NCBI GenBank assembly: GCA_018816485.1 | Contig: JAHIVL010000098.1 | Location: forward strand, 1-7,274 | Origin: Patescibacteria group bacterium | GTDB lineage: Bacteria; Patescibacteriota; Microgenomatia; UBA1400; PJMF01 | DNA: 7,274 bases | Direction of reading: 5' to 3' | Shown here: positions 4,421-7,274 of the stretch, in pieces | How the letters are laid out: every line of letters begins with the position of its first letter | Numbering within the stretch: the stretch's first letter is position 1 | Program-made: the position numbers and the translations under genes | Notes under the pieces: generated by a model | The model's database searches: none | Seen by the model: only the letters and a program-made list of their open reading frames with translations | Told to the model about the DNA's origin: nothing

Positions 4421-5065
4421 CTAGTAAGTACATACACTATTGTCTATACAAGCCTGCCAATTTACATATGGTCCATCAGCGCAAGGTGAACTAATTCCAA
4501 AAATATATACATTACACACTCCAGAACAACAAGAAGCAACGCTGCCTGCATAGTTTCCAGTCGCAACCGGTACTCCTTCAGAAACTCCATAATTATACTG
4601 TACAGCAATCATTCCAATTTCTAACGCAAAATATTCAAAAGCTCCACAACCAATAGCTCCATCACATTTCAAATCAGTTATTACTGAATCGTCATTTTTT
4701 TCCAAATTAGCCCAAACTCTAAAGCCATCACATGTTCCAGCGCCACCAGAATTATCAAAAGGCAAATATAAATAGTAACTATCATCTCTTGGATCGCAAG
4801 GAATTTGTTGCAAGTAAGGACTTAATTCGTGACTCGATGGAGAAACTCCCCCACAATTTTGTAAAACTGTTGCCGATGGATAACAACCGTTATCGTTGTA
4901 GTAATCTTCGAAAGCAATCTTAATTTTTTGCAAATCACTTTTTCTTTCTCCATCTCTAGCTTTTTCTAGTTGCCTTGGCACTAACGAAAGTGCCATCATA
5001 ATTAACATTGATAATATAGCAATAACAATCAAAAATTCAATCAATGTAAAACCTCGATTTTTCAT
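4421..5065 (-). CDS. Cysteine-rich type IV pilin/pseudopilin-like protein, first gene of the pilin operon
   Basis: This 214-residue protein starts MKNRG|FTLIEFLIVIAILSMLIMMALSLV, a very short prepilin leader cleaved after G5 with Glu at +5 and a hydrophobic helix at about 6-29. The region after it, RDGERKSDLQKIKIAFEDYYNDNGCYP, aligns by eye with the same stretch of the two downstream pilins, so the three are tandem paralogues. It is the largest and carries 12 cysteines (61, 71, 90, 112, 134, 140, 179, 180, 184, 195, 206, 212), against four in each sister. The even number suggests a disulfide-stabilised extracytoplasmic domain. The last 60 residues, including SCCSGVC and a cysteine two residues from the end, have no counterpart in the sisters. 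The operon's promoter was not identified with confidence. It is divergent from the membrane protein gene, with 82 bp between start codons. Confidence 0.9.
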   Translation of the reverse strand: MKNRGFTLIEFLIVIAILSMLIMMALSLVPRQLEKARDGERKSDLQKIKIAFEDYYNDNGCYPSATVLQNCGGVSPSSHELSPYLQQIPCDPRDDSYYLYLPFDNSGGAGTCDGFRVWANLEKNDDSVITDLKCDGAIGCGAFEYFALEIGMIAVQYNYGVSEGVPVATGNYAGSVASCCSGVCNVYIFGISSPCADGPYVNWQACIDNSVCTY

Positions 5066-5080
5066 ATCTTTATACTACTA

Positions 5081-5110
5081 TTTACATTCATCCAACACTA
5101 GGGTTAAATA
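5081..5110 (+). promoter_or_regulatory. Candidate promoter of the O-antigen-ligase-like gene
   Basis: TTTACA (5081-5086), a 5 of 6 match to -35, is followed after 18 bp by TAAATA (5105-5110). Transcription from here would give a leader of about 30 nt, enough to include the Shine-Dalgarno site at 5134-5141. The -10 match is only moderate. Confidence 0.35.
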
Positions 5111-5133
5111 GAAGGTGAATATAAAGTATGTTC

Positions 5134-5141
5134 AAGGAGAA
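5134..5141 (+). promoter_or_regulatory. Shine-Dalgarno site fixing the ATG at 5148
   Basis: AAGGAGAA lies 6 nt upstream of the ATG at 5148. This strong site favours that ATG over the in-frame GTG at 5115, which would add 11 polar residues. Confidence 0.75.
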
Positions 5142-5147
5142 CAAATT

Positions 5148-7247
5148 ATGAAAATTCAACAGCTTTTTAAGCAGATACCTCTGTGGTCAGTTCTGACAAC
5201 AGTATTTTTATCAGTTTTGTTGGTAGTCCCACTTACCGATAATTTTATAGATCACACAAAAACATATTTATTGTTCTTAAGTAGCATACTTATGATCCTG
5301 TTTTTTATCATAAAATCTTTGAGACAAGGATCTATTAAAATCACAATTAGCCCAATTACTGGTTCTTTGTTTTTCTTTGGATTAGCTGTTGCTGCTTCAA
5401 CATTCTTTACTTCTAGCTATCCAATTGAAGCATTGCTCGGTATGGGTGGAATTTACATTTCAGCCACATTGATTGCAATTCTAGGTGGATCACTAATTCC
5501 CAAGGACTCTACGTCACAATTTATTAAGGGAATGACCTTAACAAGTGTCGTTTTAGTCGTTGCAACAGTTTTACAAATGATCGGATTTGGACCTGCACAA
5601 CTAGTGAATAAACTAATAGGGACTAGCTTTCCTACAAGTATGGTTTTTAACATTACAGGATCTTCGTTCATTGCTTTGCAGGTTTTATTAGTAACACTTG
5701 TTGGCGCTGTAGCAAGTATTGTTTCAGAAAGAAAAGTAAGTAAATTTTTCGCTGCCTCATTGCCAATACTAGTCGTTGGAGCAGGAATTTTTGCTTGGTC
5801 TTTACTTCCAGGAAAAGACACTAGCTTAATCTTGCCAGCTTTCAATAGTAGTTGGTCAATCATGTTGGATTCACTTAAAAATCCAAGATCTGCGCTCATT
5901 GGTGTTGGTCCTAGTGCTTACAGCAATACATACTCAACATTCAAGCCATTGTGGGTAAACAATACAGCTCAATGGTCTGCAGTGTTCTCACAAGCAAGGA
6001 TATTCCCGATCACCATCCTCACAACTTTAGGAACTATCGGCTTAGCTGCATGGGTATTCTTTGTTGTAAAGTTTGCAAAACTAAAAAAAAGATCGCTTAT
6101 TTCAAGCAAGCCCATACACTACATGATTGCTTCAACTTTAATCTTGCAATTTTTACTGCCTGCAAACACAATATTATTAACAATTCAGGCTGTAGCAATT
6201 GCATTCTTAATAGCAAATGAGAAACACAGACTGCCATTATTACAGTTATTAACTGTAAAATTCAAAATTATCAATAAAGTTGAGCTTGATAACACACCAT
6301 CAAAAATAACGAAGTTTCCACTTTACTTGTCCATAGTACTTGGATTAGCTGGAGTAGTTACTATGTTTTACTTTGTTGGCAGAGTCTACGCAGCAAATGT
6401 TCTAATGGCTAATTCATCAAAAGCTTTGGCTAACAATGAAGTAATAAAATCATATGAGCTTCAACAAAAAGCAGTTGCCTTAAATCCATATTTAGACACA
6501 TTTAGAAGAAGATATGCTTCAACTAATATGGTCATTGCCATTGCTCTTTCTAACAAGGCAGATGTAACTGAAGAAGAGAAACAACAAATTTCTTCTTTAC
6601 TCCAACAGGCCGTTAGGGAAGCAAAAGCAGCTACTACTCTAGATCCATTAGACTCACAAAACTGGTTAAGTCTGGCTCAAATATATAAGAACATGATTGA
6701 TATATCTGAAGATGCCGCCGACTGGACAGTTCAATCTTATGTCACAGCAATTGAGACTAATCCAAATGACCCAGCTCTAAGAATAGAGTTAGCTCAAGTC
6801 TTTGCTGCTCAAGAAGACTACCAGCAAGCCATTAATATCATGTCTCAAGCTATAAACTTGAAACCTGATCTGGCTGGATCACACTTTAATTTAGCTCTCA
6901 TTTTGGAAAAGGTAGATCAACCAGAAACCTACAGAGAAGCTAGAATTTCTTATCAAAGAACGCTCGTTCTTCTTGAAAATGGCTCAGACGAATATGTCAT
7001 CGTGAACCAAAAAATTGAAGATCTAGAAACATTGATGGAGCAAAAAGGAATTAGTCTTGAACCAGAGCAAGCACAACAAGCACCAACGGGCACTGAATCA
7101 CAAGTTCCGTCAATCACTGAACAGAATCTTGGAAACCCTTCCGAGGTAGCGCCAGTTGAAGTTGAAAATGTAGATTTTAATGCTAATCCTGAAACTACTG
7201 AAACACAGGAAATTCCAACAACTGACTTGAGTGATGAATTGAATTAA
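5148..7247 (+). CDS. Polytopic O-antigen-ligase-like (Wzy_C-type) membrane protein with C-terminal TPR domain
   Basis: From the ATG supported by AAGGAGAA the protein has 699 residues. Residues 1-411 contain about ten to eleven hydrophobic segments (for example 12-30, 39-57, 68-86, 129-146, 168-192, 200-220, 286-309, 342-357, 389-411). A long loop at about 221-285 contains KNPRSALIGVGPSAYSNTYSTFKP, which resembles the GVGP-x-[NA]-[FY] block of O-antigen ligase-like proteins. Residues about 425-625 form roughly four to five TPR-like helix pairs, the clearest being DYQQAINIMSQAINLKPDLAGSHFNLA (556-582). The last 70 residues are acidic and rich in Gln, Glu, Pro and Thr, probably disordered. The wider family joins glycans to lipid or protein acceptors, including pilins; the divergent pilin operon makes pilin glycosylation or surface assembly a plausible but unproven role. 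No histidine is present in the long loop, where WaaL/PglL-type ligases carry a functionally important one, so catalysis is uncertain. The stop codon is 27 bp from the window end. Confidence 0.8.
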   Translation: MKIQQLFKQIPLWSVLTTVFLSVLLVVPLTDNFIDHTKTYLLFLSSILMILFFIIKSLRQGSIKITISPITGSLFFFGLAVAASTFFTSSYPIEALLGMGGIYISATLIAILGGSLIPKDSTSQFIKGMTLTSVVLVVATVLQMIGFGPAQLVNKLIGTSFPTSMVFNITGSSFIALQVLLVTLVGAVASIVSERKVSKFFAASLPILVVGAGIFAWSLLPGKDTSLILPAFNSSWSIMLDSLKNPRSALIGVGPSAYSNTYSTFKPLWVNNTAQWSAVFSQARIFPITILTTLGTIGLAAWVFFVVKFAKLKKRSLISSKPIHYMIASTLILQFLLPANTILLTIQAVAIAFLIANEKHRLPLLQLLTVKFKIINKVELDNTPSKITKFPLYLSIVLGLAGVVTMFYFVGRVYAANVLMANSSKALANNEVIKSYELQQKAVALNPYLDTFRRRYASTNMVIAIALSNKADVTEEEKQQISSLLQQAVREAKAATTLDPLDSQNWLSLAQIYKNMIDISEDAADWTVQSYVTAIETNPNDPALRIELAQVFAAQEDYQQAINIMSQAINLKPDLAGSHFNLALILEKVDQPETYREARISYQRTLVLLENGSDEYVIVNQKIEDLETLMEQKGISLEPEQAQQAPTGTESQVPSITEQNLGNPSEVAPVEVENVDFNANPETTETQEIPTTDLSDELN

Positions 7248-7274
7248 AAATTGGTGGTTTTTTATTATGCTAAC

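Noticed and set aside
4384..4437. Upstream ATG at 4437 as the start of the second pilin
   Set aside because: It would overlap the first pilin's end and give a 25-residue leader; the ATG at 4383 gives a normal basic 7-residue prepilin leader.
5069..5074. TATAAA on the minus strand just before the first pilin as its -10 box
   Set aside because: It ends only 3 nt from the ATG, so transcription would start inside the coding sequence, and no good -35 box lies at the right distance.
5115..5147. GTG at 5115 as the start of the ligase-like gene
   Set aside because: The ATG at 5148 has AAGGAGAA six bases upstream and begins a normal short basic N-terminus before the first membrane segment.
5453..5899. 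Minus-strand 148-codon frame opposite the ligase-like gene
   Set aside because: It lies wholly inside a convincing membrane protein gene and has no recognisable domain; it is a shadow frame.
115..7247. UGA reassignment (as in Gracilibacteria/Absconditabacteria)
   Set aside because: No gene uses TGA as stop, but no in-frame TGA was needed to keep any gene open either; seven genes are too few, and glycine is encoded by normal GGN codons.
7248..7274. Terminator after the ligase-like gene
   Set aside because: A T-run is present (GGTGGTTTTTT), but the only stem is a weak A-T pairing, and the window ends before anything stronger could be seen.

Overview
The window looks like a piece of a small, AT-rich bacterial genome, most plausibly from the Candidate Phyla Radiation (Patescibacteria, Microgenomates-like). 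This rests on the combination of a tandem set of short type IV pilin-like proteins sharing a YYND motif, a large O-antigen-ligase-like membrane protein with a C-terminal TPR tail, DUF4143 ATPases and a stand-alone AbiEi-like protein. It is inference from family combinations; no rRNA or marker gene is present. All seven genes end in TAA or TAG, and no evidence of codon reassignment was seen.

Layout. (1) Positions 1-3316 form an accessory block, visibly more AT-rich than the rest. It holds a possible insertion-sequence edge (1-93), an AbiEi-like winged-helix protein on the minus strand (115-711), a 178-bp divergent control region full of inverted and direct repeats (712-889), a plus-strand AAA/DUF4143 ATPase split by a -1 frameshift at an A7 run (890-2055), and a second, intact DUF4143 ATPase on the minus strand (2062-3279) that converges on the first with only 6 bp between stop codons. 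(2) Positions 3342-5065 hold a minus-strand operon of three type IV pilin/pseudopilin genes closed by a rho-independent terminator. (3) Positions 5081-7247 hold a divergent plus-strand gene for a polytopic O-antigen-ligase-like protein with a TPR domain and an acidic tail.

How the genes may work together. The pilins are probably processed by a prepilin peptidase encoded elsewhere and assembled into a pilus or pseudopilus. The neighbouring membrane protein belongs to the wider group that includes pilin O-glycosyl ligases, so a role in modifying or scaffolding surface structures is plausible but unproven. In the accessory block, the AbiEi-like protein lacks an AbiEii toxin gene in view and is divergent from the first DUF4143 ATPase, which suggests a regulator/ATPase pair.

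Most notable signals. Both ATPase genes have textbook TTGACA-17 bp promoters whose -10 box ends exactly 8 nt before the ATG, with no Shine-Dalgarno sequence, so both mRNAs are predicted to be leaderless. The first ATPase promoter is overlaid by a perfect 10-bp inverted repeat plus an extra upstream half-site. The first ATPase is frameshifted at a seven-A run just before Walker B. A perfect 28-bp direct repeat, coding inside the second ATPase, recurs upstream of the first ATPase and brackets it.
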